Notes: generated from the letters alone by a model not told the origin. Counted from the first letter of the stretch, positions 17,540 to 28,261 are shown. The stretch: 64,000 nucleotides of DNA from Neobacillus sp. PS2-9 (GCF_030915525.1 NZ_CP133269.1:1141001-1205000), one strand, 5' to 3'. A program made the numbers and translations.

Positions 17540-18004
17540 ATGGAAAAGGTAAAATTAGCGTTAAATTATGCATTAATGCTTGAAATGATGAAAGCAAAAG
17601 GATTCGATCAGTCGACCATCCTTGCTCTATTAAATGAAGGTAATGAAGAAATACTTGAGAGTATCGGAGAAGGAATTCCTTCATGGAAAGCAATGGTCGA
17701 CTATTACCATGAAAATAAAGAGAAGTGTCACCAAGCCATCACTTCTGGGTACGAATTTTCTTTTATGACAAAAGGTTCACTTAAATCCTTGTTAGCCATT
17801 AAGTTTGGAATGAATGAAGGTGAAGACTTCACTGATACTGGGGAGTTTCTAGATACGGTTAGAATGACCAGTGAAAATCTTCAGGTACTCCGTGACATGA
17901 TCGCTAAAAACTGGACGATTCTCTTGCAAGAGGAAGACAAGGAGCAAGACATACACCTGCTCAGGATTGAGTTAACCTACAAACCAAATTTCAAGATAAA
18001 CTAA
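17540..18004 (+). CDS. Unknown protein linked to the peptide importer operon (154 residues)
   Basis: ATG 17540 follows AAGGTGG at 17525-17531; GTG 17528 in the same frame lies inside that site. The protein is soluble and mostly helical (MEKVKLALNYALMLEMMKAKG), without catalytic motifs I recognise. It begins 18 bp after the DppF-type gene and so belongs to the importer operon. It may be a regulatory or processing partner; no function should be assumed. Confidence 0.65.
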   Translation: MEKVKLALNYALMLEMMKAKGFDQSTILALLNEGNEEILESIGEGIPSWKAMVDYYHENKEKCHQAITSGYEFSFMTKGSLKSLLAIKFGMNEGEDFTDTGEFLDTVRMTSENLQVLRDMIAKNWTILLQEEDKEQDIHLLRIELTYKPNFKIN

Positions 18005-18204
18005 CTGACAAAATAAAAAGAACCATCATTTCCGTTCTGGGATTGATGGTTCTTGTGTTTAAATTGGTATATATTGTCTTTTTTCGTTTTTGTTGCTCTT
18101 GTTCTCATATCCGTAAAAACAAATGGGCTTCGCTTGTTTTCTGGATTCAATTTTCCTTCGCGTGTCAGCTTGTCACGCAGCTTTTTGGCCTTTGATTTCG
18201 CCAT
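18001..18204 (-). CDS. Small basic protein (67 residues), YqkK-like
   Basis: ATG at 18204 is preceded on the minus strand by AGGAGTGATTACA. The product is Lys/Arg rich (MAKSKAKKLRDKLTREGKLN, then RSPFVFTDMRTRATKTKK). It resembles the small basic YqkK-type proteins of Bacillus, as far as memory allows; role unknown. The final codons, encoding GSFYF, are the stem and T-run of an intrinsic terminator, and the stop codon lies beyond it. It overlaps the convergent unknown gene by 4 bp. Confidence 0.7.
   Translation of the reverse strand: MAKSKAKKLRDKLTREGKLNPENKRSPFVFTDMRTRATKTKKDNIYQFKHKNHQSQNGNDGSFYFVS
18015..18060 (-). terminator. Intrinsic terminator inside the 3' end of the small basic protein gene
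   Basis: AAGAACCATCA / TGATGGTTCTT, an 11-bp stem with a 15-base loop. The T-run is good on the minus strand (CTTTTTATTTT) and weak on the plus strand. On the minus strand it lies before the stop codon of the gene it should terminate. Confidence 0.75.
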
Positions 18205-18271
18205 TGTAATCACTCCTATAAATGGTTTCCTACCATTATATAATATTTTGAAGGAGTGTGAAGAGAAAATA

Positions 18272-19471
18272 TTAAATTTCTTGAATTTTTGATTGCTCCT
18301 GCGGGGTACTTCTTTTCTTCGTATGAAGGAAGTAAAAGAGTACCAACCCAATTAAAATATAAAAGGAACACATGAAATATAACGAACTATAATCCATGTT
18401 AGCTGCCAGTAAGCCAACTGCCAACGAACCTAGTGCAATACCGGTATCATAGATAGATAAAAAGGTTGCTGTCGCTAGACCTCTTTTTCTAGGCTCAGCA
18501 TCTTGGATGGCAATCGTTTGGAAGGTAGGGAATAGTGTTCCCCATCCTAAGCCGATCATTCCCGCAGAAAAGAGGAACATGAATGCTCCGGTGCTTTGGC
18601 TTAATACAAACATCCCAATAGCAAAGAGCAAGATAGAGGGATAAGAAATTACGTTTGGACCATAAAGATCGAGCCATTTACCTGTGAATGGCCTAGAAAG
18701 TAACAGAACAATCGCATAGACAACAAAGAAAAGACTTGAAACGCTAGCTAAATGAATTTCTGTTGCATAAATCGAGACAAATGATAAAAGAGCAGAATAG
18801 ACAATCGCTAGGAAGCTTCCAACAATCGAGATAGAAACAGCAGATGCTTCAAATAAGTTTTTAAATGAAAAGGCTGAAGCAGCTTTTGGCTGATTCGGCT
18901 GTTCAGAATTAGTTAATTTTACACTAAGTCCAGTCAGGAGAGAACCAGCAGCAACAATGACACTAAGAATGAAAAGGGTGTTCGCGCCCCAATGTTGAAT
19001 TGCCATCAATCCGACAAATGGTCCTAAAACCATTGCCATGTTCGTGGACATGACAAAGTATCCCATTCCTTCGCCCCTGCGTGAAGCGGGAATGATATTT
19101 GCAACAATTGTACCAACTGCAGTTGTTGCCATACCAAAACCAATTCCATGAAGCAGTCGGATGACAAGAAAACCAGCAACTGTTTTGGGAATAAAATATA
19201 GAAGGGCAGCTGCAGTAAAAATAATGAGTGCAGTTAAGAGTACTTTTTTGTTGCTCGCGCGTTCAAGCCACTGTCCTGCAAGCGGACGTGAAATAATCGC
19301 GGAAAGTAAAAAGACAGTTGTCATCAATCCGGCAACAGTTGCACTGCTATGTAATTCATCAAGTGCATAGGTGGGGAGAGTGACAAGTAAAATATAAAAG
19401 GTTAAAAACAGAAAAAAGTTACTTAAAGAAACACTAATAAAATCCTTCGTCCATAATTTGGGTTTGTTCAT
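18272..19471 (-). CDS. MFS transporter, 12 TM segments (DHA1-like)
   Basis: About 399 residues from ATG 19471 (MNKPKLWTKDFISVSLSNFF); AAGGAGTG is 12 bp upstream. A longer open frame to 19600 overlaps marR and is not needed. Twelve hydrophobic segments with a central loop (TNSEQPNQPKAAS); motif A-like GQWLERASNKKVLL in the first half and GKWLDLYGPNV in the second. Probably an exporter, since marR lies directly upstream in the same transcript. Substrate unknown. Confidence 0.88.
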   Translation of the reverse strand: MNKPKLWTKDFISVSLSNFFLFLTFYILLVTLPTYALDELHSSATVAGLMTTVFLLSAIISRPLAGQWLERASNKKVLLTALIIFTAAALLYFIPKTVAGFLVIRLLHGIGFGMATTAVGTIVANIIPASRRGEGMGYFVMSTNMAMVLGPFVGLMAIQHWGANTLFILSVIVAAGSLLTGLSVKLTNSEQPNQPKAASAFSFKNLFEASAVSISIVGSFLAIVYSALLSFVSIYATEIHLASVSSLFFVVYAIVLLLSRPFTGKWLDLYGPNVISYPSILLFAIGMFVLSQSTGAFMFLFSAGMIGLGWGTLFPTFQTIAIQDAEPRKRGLATATFLSIYDTGIALGSLAVGLLAANMDYSSLYFMCSFYILIGLVLFYFLHTKKRSTPQEQSKIQEI

Positions 19472-19488
19472 AGATGTAATACACTCCT

Positions 19489-19902
19489 TTATAAAAGCTG
19501 CTTTAACCAGCTGTATTGCAATGTCAGTAATTCCTCCTGTGATTTTTCTGGAAAATGCCGCAGTAATGTCTGGTTGACCTCGTTCACAACACTTTCCCAT
19601 TCGGGATATAATTTCAATGCTTCTTCTGTTAATTCAATGTACTTTGCCCGCTTGTCTTTACCTGACACCTGTCTCACATAGCCTTGTTTTACAAGGCGTT
19701 GGATGGTTCGTGTCATGGGCGGTGCCTCAACAAAAAGATAATCACAAAGTTCTCTCTGTGTTAACGATCCTTTGGTTTTTAATACAAAAATAACGGCCCA
19801 TTGCGAACCGTACAAGCCCATTGAGGACAATGCTTCATTAAGTTTGTTGGTGAGATGACGTGAAAGCTGGTGAAGAGTATGAAATAATTCGTGGGTTAAC
19901 AT
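19489..19902 (-). CDS. MarR family transcriptional regulator
   Basis: 137 residues with a winged helix: SLTQRELCDYLFVEAPPMTRTIQRLVKQGYV is the recognition region, followed by the wing SGKDKRAKYIELTEEA. Ribosome-binding site GGAGTG. It is the first gene of a two-gene unit with the MFS exporter 17 bp downstream. A palindrome over its own -10 is the likely operator, giving autorepression relieved by a ligand, probably an export substrate. Confidence 0.9.
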   Translation of the reverse strand: MLTHELFHTLHQLSRHLTNKLNEALSSMGLYGSQWAVIFVLKTKGSLTQRELCDYLFVEAPPMTRTIQRLVKQGYVRQVSGKDKRAKYIELTEEALKLYPEWESVVNEVNQTLLRHFPEKSQEELLTLQYSWLKQLL

Positions 19903-19929
19903 ATTTGCACTCCGATACTGCGTATAATT

Positions 19930-19971
19930 AGTTACCTAGGTAACTATATAGTGTTTATATTAATATGTCAA
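19930..19971 (-). promoter_or_regulatory. marR promoter with overlapping operator palindrome
   Basis: Minus strand: TTGACA (19971-19966), 17-bp spacer, TATAGT (19948-19943). The perfect palindrome AGTTACCTAGGTAACT (19930-19945) overlaps the -10 end, a standard place for MarR repression. Confidence 0.8.
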
Positions 19972-20007
19972 GGAATGTTCACAATTTGGAGCCCGATTCG
20001 AGGGTTG

Positions 20008-20129
20008 GCGGAATAACTGGAGAATTGCGCGGAATTATTTAGAAAGTGCGCGGAATAATCATGAAAACTCGCGGAATAAACACAAAATCCCGCGGAATCA
20101 ATCTAAGATTCCACGGGAATAAGAAAAAA
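20008..20129. repeat. Array of about six 21-bp units with core GCGGAAT
   Basis: GCGGAAT occurs at 20008, 20029, 20050, 20071 and 20092, exactly 21 bp apart, and a degenerate ACGGGAAT follows at 20113. The intervening bases differ. The array ends at the metH stop codon (20130). Third array of this kind in the window. Confidence 0.9.
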
Positions 20130-23100
20130 TTACCTTAGTACATTAAAATACCTTGCCTCAGGATGTGCAAAAACCATCGCAGAAACAGAAGCTTCCGGTT
20201 CCATCATGCAACCATCTGTTAATTGGATTCCAAGTTCTTCCGGCTGAATTAATTTAAACAACTTTTTCTGGTCTTCTAAATCTGGGCAGGCCGGATATCC
20301 ATATGAAAAACGTTGTCCTTGGTATTTAGCAGCAAAACGGTCCTGCATAGTAAACGTAAGCGGATCCGGGAAGCCCCAGCGGTCACGCATCTGACGGTGT
20401 ATCAATTCGGCAAAGCCTTCTGCAGTCTCGAGTGCTAATGATTGGAGAGCATGGCTCTCAAGGAAACGACCGTCCGCCTTGAATTCATCCGCTTTTTCTC
20501 GAATACCTCTTCCAGCTGTTACGGTAAAGAAGCCAACATAATCCATTACACCACTGTCAACGGATTTTAAGAAATCAGCTAAACAAAGATGTGGCGCCGC
20601 ATCTTGGCGCGGGAAATCAAACGTTTCAATGATTGTCTCAGTATTTTCAGGATCATAGATAATTACTTTGTTACCATTCGACTGTGCCGGAAAGAACTGA
20701 TAAACAGCATTCGGTGTAATCCAATTTTCACGGCTTGCATCTGCTAACAATTGGTCCACGACCTCTTTAACTTTTACAGCCTTTTCATCCTTTTCAGCAA
20801 GCAATTTAGCAACCTTTCCCTTAACACCAAGATGATGCCCAATTAGCATTTGCATATTGATGTATGGCTCAATATGAGATAAGGAATAGGTTTTTAAAAT
20901 GTGTCTTTTTGTATCCATTGGCGTAAATACTGGAGCTTCTGTTGATACAGAGGGCTTCACTTTAACTGCTACAGCCCCAACTTGACGTATTGGTAACTCT
21001 CTTGGTATCTCTAATGCAGCCAGCTTTTCAGCCTTCTCATCCAACAGCTTTTGGTGTTCCTCCTGGTCTTGCAGTTGGTTTGCCAGTGATAATCCATTCA
21101 TCGCATCCTTTGCATACAAAACAAGTCCATCATATTCCTTAGCAATCTTCGTATCGGTAAACTTACGAGATAGAGCGGCACCGCCAACTAAGATAGGGAG
21201 TGAGATGCCAGCATCTTTCATATCCTGAGCCGTTAACACCATTTGCTGTGCAGACTTAACAAGTAAACCTGACAAACCAACCATATCCGGTTTTTCTCTA
21301 TGGATCGCTTTTACCAACTCAGTAGGAGTCACTTTAATTCCTAGATCAACCACATCATAACCATTATTACTCAGTATAATGTCTACAAGGTTTTTACCAA
21401 TATCATGAACATCACCTTTTACAGTCGCTAAAATAACTTTGCCTTTTGTCGCAGACACATCGCCTTTTTCCATATGCGGTTCTAAATGTGATACCGCGGC
21501 CTTCATCACTTCTGCACTCTGTAAAACCTCAGCAACAATTAATTGGTTATCATTAAATAGTCGCCCAACTTCTTTCATGCCATCCATTAACGGTCCATTA
21601 ATGATAGCAAGCGGGGCAGGATAGCTTTCAAGTGCCAAATCCAAATCTGATAGTAAGCCTTCTTTCGTGCCCTCCACAACATAATAGGCGAGACGCTCTT
21701 CCAAAGTCATATTTGGGACGGTGCTCTTCGCTTCTTTCTTTTTACCACGGTAAAACTCTGTAAAAACAGCTAACGTCTCATCAGTTGTTCTAAATAACAA
21801 ATCCTCCGCTAAGGTAACTTCTTCCTTAGAAATGGAGGCAAAGCGCTCCAACTTTTCTGTATTTACAATGGCGTAATCCAAACCAGCCTGTGTACAGTGA
21901 TAAAGGAATACCGAATTCAAAATTTCTCTTCCAACTGGCGGTAATCCAAAGGATACATTACTAATCCCAAGAATCGTTTGCACCCCTGGAAGCTGCTCCT
22001 TAATTAACCTTATTCCTTCAACCGTTGCCTTCGCAGATCCAATGTATTGTTCGTCCCCAGTACCAACAGGGAACACTAGTGGGTCAAAAATTAGATCCTG
22101 CGATTGCAACCCATACTTATGGACCAGCAGATCATGGGAACGTTTGGCAATCTCCAGCTTTCGCTCGGCAGTAACTCCCATACCTTCCTCATCAATTGTA
22201 CCGACAACAACAGCCGCCCCATAGCGATGAATCAATGGAACAATCGCTTCAAAACGTTCCTCGCCATCTTCAAGATTTATTGAATTAATAATCGCTTTTC
22301 CTTGAGAATATTTGAGTGCTTTTTCAATGACCTTCTCATCAGTTGAGTCGATTACAAGAGGTACCTTAACCTTTTTTACGACCTCTTTAATGAAATTTTC
22401 CATGTCCACGATTTCATCGCGGTCAGGGTCAGCAAGGCAGATATCAATGACATGAGCGCCGCCTTTCACCTGTGCCCGTGCAACTTCTGATGCTTCTTCA
22501 AATTTCCCTTCGGTGATTAACCGTTTGAATTTACGAGATCCAATGACGTTCGTGCGTTCTCCCACCATGATCGGACGTAATGTCGGATCATCGTAAACAA
22601 ATGGTTCAATACCTGATACCATGTGAACAGAAGATGGCTCATATCCCCGTGGCTGATAATTTTTCATTGCTTCCGAAATGGCTTTAATATGTTCAGGAGT
22701 CGTGCCACAACAGCCGCCGACAATATTTAACCAGCCATGCGCAGCAAAATCAGATAGCTTTTTCGCAAGGATTTCCGGTGTTTCATGATAGTGTCCTTCC
22801 TCATCAGGCAGACCAGCATTCGGATAACAGCTAACGGCAGTTGTCGCAAGATTAGAAAGGGAACGAATATGATCCTGCATAAACTCTGGACCCGTTGCAC
22901 AGTTCAGTCCTACTGCAGCTGGTTTCATATGCTCAACTGAAATATAGAACGCTTCGATAGACTGTCCTGCAAGAGTGGTACCCATCGGTTCAATCGTCCC
23001 CGATATCACAATCGGAAGTGTAGTACCTGTCTTCGAAAAAGCACTTTGGATACCAGCGAACCCAGCTTTTACATTCAACATATCCTGGCTTGTTTCAAGT

Positions 23101-23579
23101 AGCAGAAGATCAACGCCGCCGTCAATTAAGCCAATTGCTTGCTCCTCGTAACTTGCCGCAAGTTCATCAAAGGTCGTTCCACCAGTCACACTTAATGTTT
23201 TCGTCGTCGGACCCATCGAACCAGCAACAAAACGTGGCCAGTCCTCAGAATAAACCTTTTGCACCTCACCAATCGCAATCATCGCAGCGATTTTATTGAT
23301 TTCATAGGCTTTGTAGCCGAGACCATATTCATCAAGCACTAGGCTAGTTGCCCCAAACGTATTGGTTTCAATAATGTCTGCGCCAGCCTCAAGATATTCT
23401 CGGTGAATATTGGCTATGACAGAGGGAGCAGTTAAATTAAGGTTTTCATTACAGCCCTCGAATTCCTCTCCGCCAAAATCCTCAGCGGTAAGGTTGACTC
23501 GTTGCAGCATTGTTCCCATGGCTCCATCCATTACGAGGATTCGTTTCTTCAACTGATCAGTAAATGATGTTTTCAGCAA
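20130..23579 (-). CDS. metH: Cobalamin-dependent methionine synthase MetH
   Basis: 1149 residues from TTG 23579 with GAGGGGGAA upstream. Domains in order: homocysteine S-methyltransferase with zinc cysteines ([17 protein letters not shown]), pterin-binding ([14 protein letters not shown]), cobalamin cap and B12 domain with the His ligand motif GDVHDIGKN near residue 725, and the C-terminal AdoMet activation domain ([15 protein letters not shown]). Transfers methyl from methyltetrahydrofolate to homocysteine. Overlaps yitJ by 23 bp; last gene of the S-box operon. Confidence 0.97.
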   Translation of the reverse strand: MLKTSFTDQLKKRILVMDGAMGTMLQRVNLTAEDFGGEEFEGCNENLNLTAPSVIANIHREYLEAGADIIETNTFGATSLVLDEYGLGYKAYEINKIAAMIAIGEVQKVYSEDWPRFVAGSMGPTTKTLSVTGGTTFDELAASYEEQAIGLIDGGVDLLLLETSQDMLNVKAGFAGIQSAFSKTGTTLPIVISGTIEPMGTTLAGQSIEAFYISVEHMKPAAVGLNCATGPEFMQDHIRSLSNLATTAVSCYPNAGLPDEEGHYHETPEILAKKLSDFAAHGWLNIVGGCCGTTPEHIKAISEAMKNYQPRGYEPSSVHMVSGIEPFVYDDPTLRPIMVGERTNVIGSRKFKRLITEGKFEEASEVARAQVKGGAHVIDICLADPDRDEIVDMENFIKEVVKKVKVPLVIDSTDEKVIEKALKYSQGKAIINSINLEDGEERFEAIVPLIHRYGAAVVVGTIDEEGMGVTAERKLEIAKRSHDLLVHKYGLQSQDLIFDPLVFPVGTGDEQYIGSAKATVEGIRLIKEQLPGVQTILGISNVSFGLPPVGREILNSVFLYHCTQAGLDYAIVNTEKLERFASISKEEVTLAEDLLFRTTDETLAVFTEFYRGKKKEAKSTVPNMTLEERLAYYVVEGTKEGLLSDLDLALESYPAPLAIINGPLMDGMKEVGRLFNDNQLIVAEVLQSAEVMKAAVSHLEPHMEKGDVSATKGKVILATVKGDVHDIGKNLVDIILSNNGYDVVDLGIKVTPTELVKAIHREKPDMVGLSGLLVKSAQQMVLTAQDMKDAGISLPILVGGAALSRKFTDTKIAKEYDGLVLYAKDAMNGLSLANQLQDQEEHQKLLDEKAEKLAALEIPRELPIRQVGAVAVKVKPSVSTEAPVFTPMDTKRHILKTYSLSHIEPYINMQMLIGHHLGVKGKVAKLLAEKDEKAVKVKEVVDQLLADASRENWITPNAVYQFFPAQSNGNKVIIYDPENTETIIETFDFPRQDAAPHLCLADFLKSVDSGVMDYVGFFTVTAGRGIREKADEFKADGRFLESHALQSLALETAEGFAELIHRQMRDRWGFPDPLTFTMQDRFAAKYQGQRFSYGYPACPDLEDQKKLFKLIQPEELGIQLTDGCMMEPEASVSAMVFAHPEARYFNVLR

Positions 23580-25425
23580 TGTTGTTCCCCCTCACTTCAC
23601 TTGCACGCTGACGGGCATAATGAGCCAGCTCTGCAGTTAATTCGTAACGTAAAAATGGTGTAATTAAATAAATTCCATTAAATAAATCTAAAGCCGCGTC
23701 AATGAGTGACTTCGTTATAGCAATACCTTCCCGCGCTGCTTGAAGCGGTTTGTCATTCAACCTGGCCATTCGCTCACGTATCGAATCGGCAATTTTAATC
23801 CCAGGAACTTCATTATGAAGGAATTCAGCGTTTTTACTACTTGTCAGTGGCATGAGTCCAATATAAATAGGTGCCTTAAGGTGTTTTGTATGTTCATAGA
23901 TTTCAATCAGCTTTTCTTCTGAAAAAACAGGCTGGGAGATGAAATAATCTGCACCAAATTGAATTTTCTTCTCAAGCCTTTTAACAGCTTTCTCGAGTGA
24001 GCGCACATTCGGGTTAAAAGCTGCTGCCACACTAAAGTCGGTTTTTTGTCCTAAGTCTTTACCGGAAAAAGACAAACCTTCATTTAGTTGCTTAATCATC
24101 TGAATTAGTTCAAATGATGACACATCATAGACGGATGAAGCACCAGGGAAATCTCCTACTCTTGCAGGGTCGCCTGTAATCGCAAGAACGTCATTTAATC
24201 CTAGAGTATGGAGCCCCATTAAGTGGGATTGTAATCCAATAATATTACGGTCGCGACATGCAATGTGAATAAGCGGTCGCATGCCTAATTTTTCTTTCAC
24301 TAAATATCCCAATGATTCGTTGGAAATACGTACAGTTGCAAGGGAATTATCAGCTAAAGTAATAGAATCAATTCCAGCTTCTTTTAATGCTTTGGCTCCT
24401 TCGAAAAACTTGGTCGTATCTAGCTTCCTAGGAGGATCTAATTCTACAATAACAGAAGGTCTTTCTCTCACAATCTCTTGTAGGGGAGCATACTCCCTTA
24501 TCGGAGAGGGTGTTGATTCAACCACAATCTGCTTTGGCTTTAATTTTACTATTTTTTCAGTAATTGGAACACTATTCTTTAATTCCGCTGCAAAGGCTCG
24601 AATATGATCTGGCGTTGTCCCACAGCAACCGCCCAGTAATCGTACCCCTTGATTACGGAACGCTTTTGCAGAGTTTCGGAAATAATCGGCATCTCCTTCA
24701 TAGTGGAACTTTCCGTCCGTATAGGCAGGGATACTGGCATTTGGATAGGCTGATAGAAATGCATGTTCAGGTATTTCTATCTGATCCAATGCTAGCAGCA
24801 TATGGTGGGGGCCGAGCCGGCAGTTCAGACCGACGACATCGGCGCCAAGACCTTCAAGCCGTTTTAAGGCATCATTGACAGGAGTTCGATCCTGCAAAAA
24901 TCCTGGCTCCTGTTGGGAGACTTGTGCAATGATTGGCAGGTTGGTTTCCTTCCTAGCAATGGTTAAAATCGTTTCAAGTTCTTCTAAATCGTAAAAGGTT
25001 TCAAGTAACAAACCATCTACGCCTTCAAGGAGAAGACAATATAATTGTTCGCGGAAGCTTCGTTTTAATTCTTCAATGGTGATTGAATCAGGTTTAATTC
25101 CTCGATTTCCGCCAATTGTTCCAAGGATGTACGACTGGCTTTTTGAAGCGGCTCTTTTAGCAATAGCTACGGCAGCACTGTTAATTTCCTTTACAGAATC
25201 CTCCAAACCATATCGCTGCAGCTTTAAATAATTGGCAGCATAGGTGTTGGTCTGAATGACATTAGCACCGGCATCGATATACGCTTGATGGATCGTTTGG
25301 ATATGTTCTGCCTGGGAAAGATTCAGTTCCTCTAAACAACTATCCTTTCCGTACGAATACAATAGAGTCCCCATGGCTCCATCGGCTATTAAGATTTGAT
25401 TTTTTAATTTTTCTAAAAAGCTCAT
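23557..25425 (-). CDS. yitJ: Bifunctional homocysteine S-methyltransferase / methylenetetrahydrofolate reductase
   Basis: 622 residues. N-terminal half: homocysteine methyltransferase with [24 protein letters not shown] and zinc motif [11 protein letters not shown]-terminal half (about 330-610): MTHFR TIM barrel with [29 protein letters not shown] and [12 protein letters not shown]. It is the YitJ fusion of Bacillus. It makes methyl-THF for MetH and may itself methylate homocysteine. Lies 2 bp after metC and overlaps metH. Confidence 0.95.
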   Translation of the reverse strand: MSFLEKLKNQILIADGAMGTLLYSYGKDSCLEELNLSQAEHIQTIHQAYIDAGANVIQTNTYAANYLKLQRYGLEDSVKEINSAAVAIAKRAASKSQSYILGTIGGNRGIKPDSITIEELKRSFREQLYCLLLEGVDGLLLETFYDLEELETILTIARKETNLPIIAQVSQQEPGFLQDRTPVNDALKRLEGLGADVVGLNCRLGPHHMLLALDQIEIPEHAFLSAYPNASIPAYTDGKFHYEGDADYFRNSAKAFRNQGVRLLGGCCGTTPDHIRAFAAELKNSVPITEKIVKLKPKQIVVESTPSPIREYAPLQEIVRERPSVIVELDPPRKLDTTKFFEGAKALKEAGIDSITLADNSLATVRISNESLGYLVKEKLGMRPLIHIACRDRNIIGLQSHLMGLHTLGLNDVLAITGDPARVGDFPGASSVYDVSSFELIQMIKQLNEGLSFSGKDLGQKTDFSVAAAFNPNVRSLEKAVKRLEKKIQFGADYFISQPVFSEEKLIEIYEHTKHLKAPIYIGLMPLTSSKNAEFLHNEVPGIKIADSIRERMARLNDKPLQAAREGIAITKSLIDAALDLFNGIYLITPFLRYELTAELAHYARQRASEVRGNNIAENIIY

Positions 25426-25427
25426 CG

Positions 25428-26615
25428 CTATTCTCCCCGCTCGAATACTAATTGAATTCGATTAACTTTCTCAAACGCTTGGGAAAAATCCTTGATTAGA
25501 TCATCTGGATTTTCTAGTCCAACCGATAGTCGGACGAGGCTATTAGTAATCCCGCGCTTTTCTCTTTCCTCCTGAGGCATGGCGGCATGTGACATTTTCG
25601 CCGGATAAGATAGAATTGATTCGACTGCTCCCAGGCTGACAGCGAAAACAGGGATTTCTACATTGGCCAAAAAGGTTCGGAGCGCATCTTCACTTTCTAA
25701 TTCAAAGGATAAGACGGCTCCAGGTCCTGCTGCTTGCTTGTTCTGGATGTGATATTGAGGGTGACTTTCGAGCCCAGGATAATGCACCTTTTTCACAAGC
25801 GGATGTTCATCTAAAAATTCTGCGAGTTTAATAGCTGATTTCTGTGATTGTTCTAGCCGAACGTGAAGCGTCTTTATCCCTCTTAGTACGAGCCAGGCAT
25901 CCTGGACGCCCAATATAGCACCAAATCCATTCTGTAAAAAGCCTAATCTTTTCGCCAAGTTTTCATCCTTAACCACAGCGAGACCCGCAACGACATCACT
26001 ATGTCCTGATAAAAATTTCGTTGCGCTATGAAGGACCACATCTGCCCCTAATTCCAATGGCTTTTGATGTGAAGGGGTAAGAAACGTATTATCAACAAAG
26101 GTTAAAGCTCCAATTTCCGTTGCTAACCTGCTAATTGCCTCAATATCAGTCACTTTCATTAATGGATTGGAGGGTGTTTCAACATAAAATGCTTTTGTAT
26201 TCGGCTGAATCGCTTGTTTAACTTCGTCTAAATGGGTCAAATCCACAAAGGTATGTTCAATACCGAACCGGGAAAGGACCTGTGTGACCATCCGGAACGT
26301 ACCACCATATACATCTTCAGTAATGACAATATGATCACCAGCGGAAAGCAGAAGGAACGCAGTCGAAATGGCGGCCATACCAGAAGAAAAAGCAAAGCCT
26401 TTTACACCACCCTCAAGTTCTGCAATCACATCCTCAAGCGCTTCTCTTGTTGGATTTAAGCTGCGACCATAATCGTATTTACCGAACTGGTCGAAATCAA
26501 ATTGGTGGAAGGTGGATGCATGCTGAATGGGTACACTAACCGCACCAGTTGTCGGGTCCACTTTATGCTGATTATGAAGTAGCCTGGTTTCAAAGGTGTA
26601 TTCTTCGTGTGACAT
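25428..26615 (-). CDS. metC: Cystathionine beta-lyase MetC
   Basis: 395 residues, Cys/Met-metabolism PLP enzyme. PLP-binding Lys lies in [12 protein letters not shown] and the cofactor pocket in [11 protein letters not shown] and FVDNTFLTP. Assigned as the lyase by position as second gene after metI, as in B. subtilis metIC; the two paralogues are hard to separate by sequence alone. Its ATG overlaps the metI stop by one base (TAATG). Confidence 0.88.
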   Translation of the reverse strand: MSHEEYTFETRLLHNQHKVDPTTGAVSVPIQHASTFHQFDFDQFGKYDYGRSLNPTREALEDVIAELEGGVKGFAFSSGMAAISTAFLLLSAGDHIVITEDVYGGTFRMVTQVLSRFGIEHTFVDLTHLDEVKQAIQPNTKAFYVETPSNPLMKVTDIEAISRLATEIGALTFVDNTFLTPSHQKPLELGADVVLHSATKFLSGHSDVVAGLAVVKDENLAKRLGFLQNGFGAILGVQDAWLVLRGIKTLHVRLEQSQKSAIKLAEFLDEHPLVKKVHYPGLESHPQYHIQNKQAAGPGAVLSFELESEDALRTFLANVEIPVFAVSLGAVESILSYPAKMSHAAMPQEEREKRGITNSLVRLSVGLENPDDLIKDFSQAFEKVNRIQLVFERGE

Positions 26616-27727
26616 TACGCAATCACTCCTTCTTTCACGTTCGCGAAAGCCTTTTTCAAGTCATCAATTAAGTCTTGTGGATCTTCAATCCCAACGGAAA
26701 AACGTAATAAACGATTACAAACTCCGGATTGAATTCGAATTTCTTCCGGAATATCCGCATGTGTTTGTGTAGCAGGATACGTAATAAAGCTCTCCGTTCC
26801 ACCGAGACTTTCTGCAAACGTAATGAGAGATAATCCTTGTAGGAATGGGTTCACCCATGCTTCATCTTTTACTCGGAAAGATACCATTCCGCCGCGTCCA
26901 GGATATAGAACATCTGTCACATCTTCATGATTGGAAAGAAACTCCACCACTGACTTTGCGTTCTTTTCATGTCTTTCCATGCGGAGAGACAATGTTTTCA
27001 TTCCGCGCATTAACAGCCAGGAGTCAAATGGGCTAAGTACACCACCCGCACCGTTATGATGAAAAGCCAATGCTTCACATAGTTCCTTTCCTTTTGCGAC
27101 AATCAAACCTGCAAGTACGTCGTTATGACCACCCAGGTATTTTGTAGCACTATGAATAACGATATCAGCCCCGAGCTTAATCGGTTGCTGTAATAGTGGA
27201 GTAAAGAAGGTATTATCAACAATCAAGAGTATTCCGTGCTTCTTAGCAATCTGAGAAACAGCAGCAATGTCCGATTGCTGCATGAGGGGATTAGTAGGAG
27301 TCTCCAAAAATATGGCCTTTGTTTGTGGAGTAATCTTCCCTGCGATTTCTTCCGGACAACAGGTATTTACATATTGAGTGTTTAATCCCCATTTTTTAAA
27401 GCCTTGTTCTAATAAGCGATAGGTACCGCCGTATAAATCTTCGCTTACCAGCCATTCATCTCCCGATTGAAATAAGGAAAGAATCGTGAAAATCGCAGCC
27501 ATTCCTGAACTGCAGGCAAAACCTTGGTCCCCAGCTTCTAAATCAGCAATCGTTTTTTCCAGGAGCTGACGCGTTGGGTTCCCTGTTCGGCTATAGTCAA
27601 AACCTGTTGATTGCCCGATACCTTCGTGTCGATAAGCAGTAGAAAAATAAACAGGCGGGTTCACTGTACCTGTCGCTGTCTCGCTGCGGTTCCCAATTTG
27701 GGCTAGTTTTGTGTCAATTTTGTACAT
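26615..27727 (-). CDS. metI: Cystathionine gamma-synthase (MetI)
   Basis: About 370 residues from ATG 27727 with AAGGAG 8 bp upstream; GTG 27736 in frame overlaps that site. Same PLP family as the next gene: active-site Lys in HSATKYLGGHND, cofactor contacts in ACSSGMAAIFT and IVDNTFFTP. Joins an O-acylhomoserine with cysteine, or sulfide as O-acetylhomoserine thiolyase. First gene behind the SAM riboswitch. Confidence 0.88.
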   Translation of the reverse strand: MYKIDTKLAQIGNRSETATGTVNPPVYFSTAYRHEGIGQSTGFDYSRTGNPTRQLLEKTIADLEAGDQGFACSSGMAAIFTILSLFQSGDEWLVSEDLYGGTYRLLEQGFKKWGLNTQYVNTCCPEEIAGKITPQTKAIFLETPTNPLMQQSDIAAVSQIAKKHGILLIVDNTFFTPLLQQPIKLGADIVIHSATKYLGGHNDVLAGLIVAKGKELCEALAFHHNGAGGVLSPFDSWLLMRGMKTLSLRMERHEKNAKSVVEFLSNHEDVTDVLYPGRGGMVSFRVKDEAWVNPFLQGLSLITFAESLGGTESFITYPATQTHADIPEEIRIQSGVCNRLLRFSVGIEDPQDLIDDLKKAFANVKEGVIA

Positions 27728-27820
27728 AACGCACACTCCTTAAAGGTAAGTTTAATGTTGTAATTAGAGTTTTAATTGCCAACTTTAACGCTACAGGGCG
27801 CTAAAGCTTTCAGATAAATA

Positions 27821-27852
27821 AAAAAAGTCTTCTTATAAGAAGAAGACTTTTG
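27821..27852 (-). terminator. Terminator of the SAM riboswitch expression platform
   Basis: Minus strand AAGTCTTCTT..AAGAAGACTT then TTTTTT. Formed when SAM is bound; the upstream arm can pair with the aptamer 3' part to form an antiterminator. Confidence 0.85.
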
Positions 27853-27872
27853 TATGTACGACACACTTGTCA

Positions 27873-27995
27873 TTCTTCTTATCTTGCAAATTAGTAAAAT
27901 TTGCAGGACTTAGCACCTTTTCAATGAACGAACCGTTCATTGAAGGTTGCTGAGGCGTCGCAGGGCCATTCCCTCAACCTCTCTTGATAAGAAAT
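27873..27995 (-). ncRNA. SAM-I riboswitch (S-box leader)
   Basis: On the minus strand the aptamer begins TTCTTATCAAGAGAGG and continues with GAGGGA, GGCCC, GCAACC and AAGGTGC blocks, all S-box landmarks. P1 pairs TTCTTATC with GATAAGAA. The P3 stem is TTCAATGAACG with its complement. SAM binding favours the terminator at 27821-27852 and turns off metI-metC-yitJ-metH. Confidence 0.95.
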
Positions 27996-28017
27996 CAATT
28001 ATTTAGATTATTTATAA

Positions 28018-28047
28018 AATTTACTACAGATTAGTAGGGGATGTCAA
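28018..28047 (-). promoter_or_regulatory. Sigma-A promoter of the methionine operon
   Basis: Minus strand TTGACA (28047-28042), 18-bp spacer, TAAATT (28023-28018), about 25 bp before the riboswitch. Confidence 0.6.
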
Positions 28048-28079
28048 ACTTTTTTTATAGGGTTAACAATTAAATAAAA

Positions 28080-28261
28080 GGCTCTGTTAAACTTGCCTGT
28101 TAATTTCCGCTTCAGGCACTTCGCTTTCCGTGGGTGTTTCGGCGAGCCTCCTCGGCGCTTACGCCTGCGGGTCTCCCCTGAACCATACTCCCACAGGAGT
28201 CTTCGTGCCTTCCGCTCCAATCAACAGGGTGTAAATATCAACACTGTTCTTTAAAACAGCC
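28080..28261 (+). mobile_element. MITE-like element, copy A (182 bp)
   Basis: 182 bp with imperfect terminal inverted repeats GGCTCTGTTAAA / TTTAAAACAGCC. The 8 bp on each side are identical (AAATAAAA, 28072-28079 and 28262-28269), a target duplication. No coding capacity. Same length and sequence type as copies at 52589 and 55510. It ends 30 bp before the -35 of the exopolysaccharide promoter. Confidence 0.9.
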
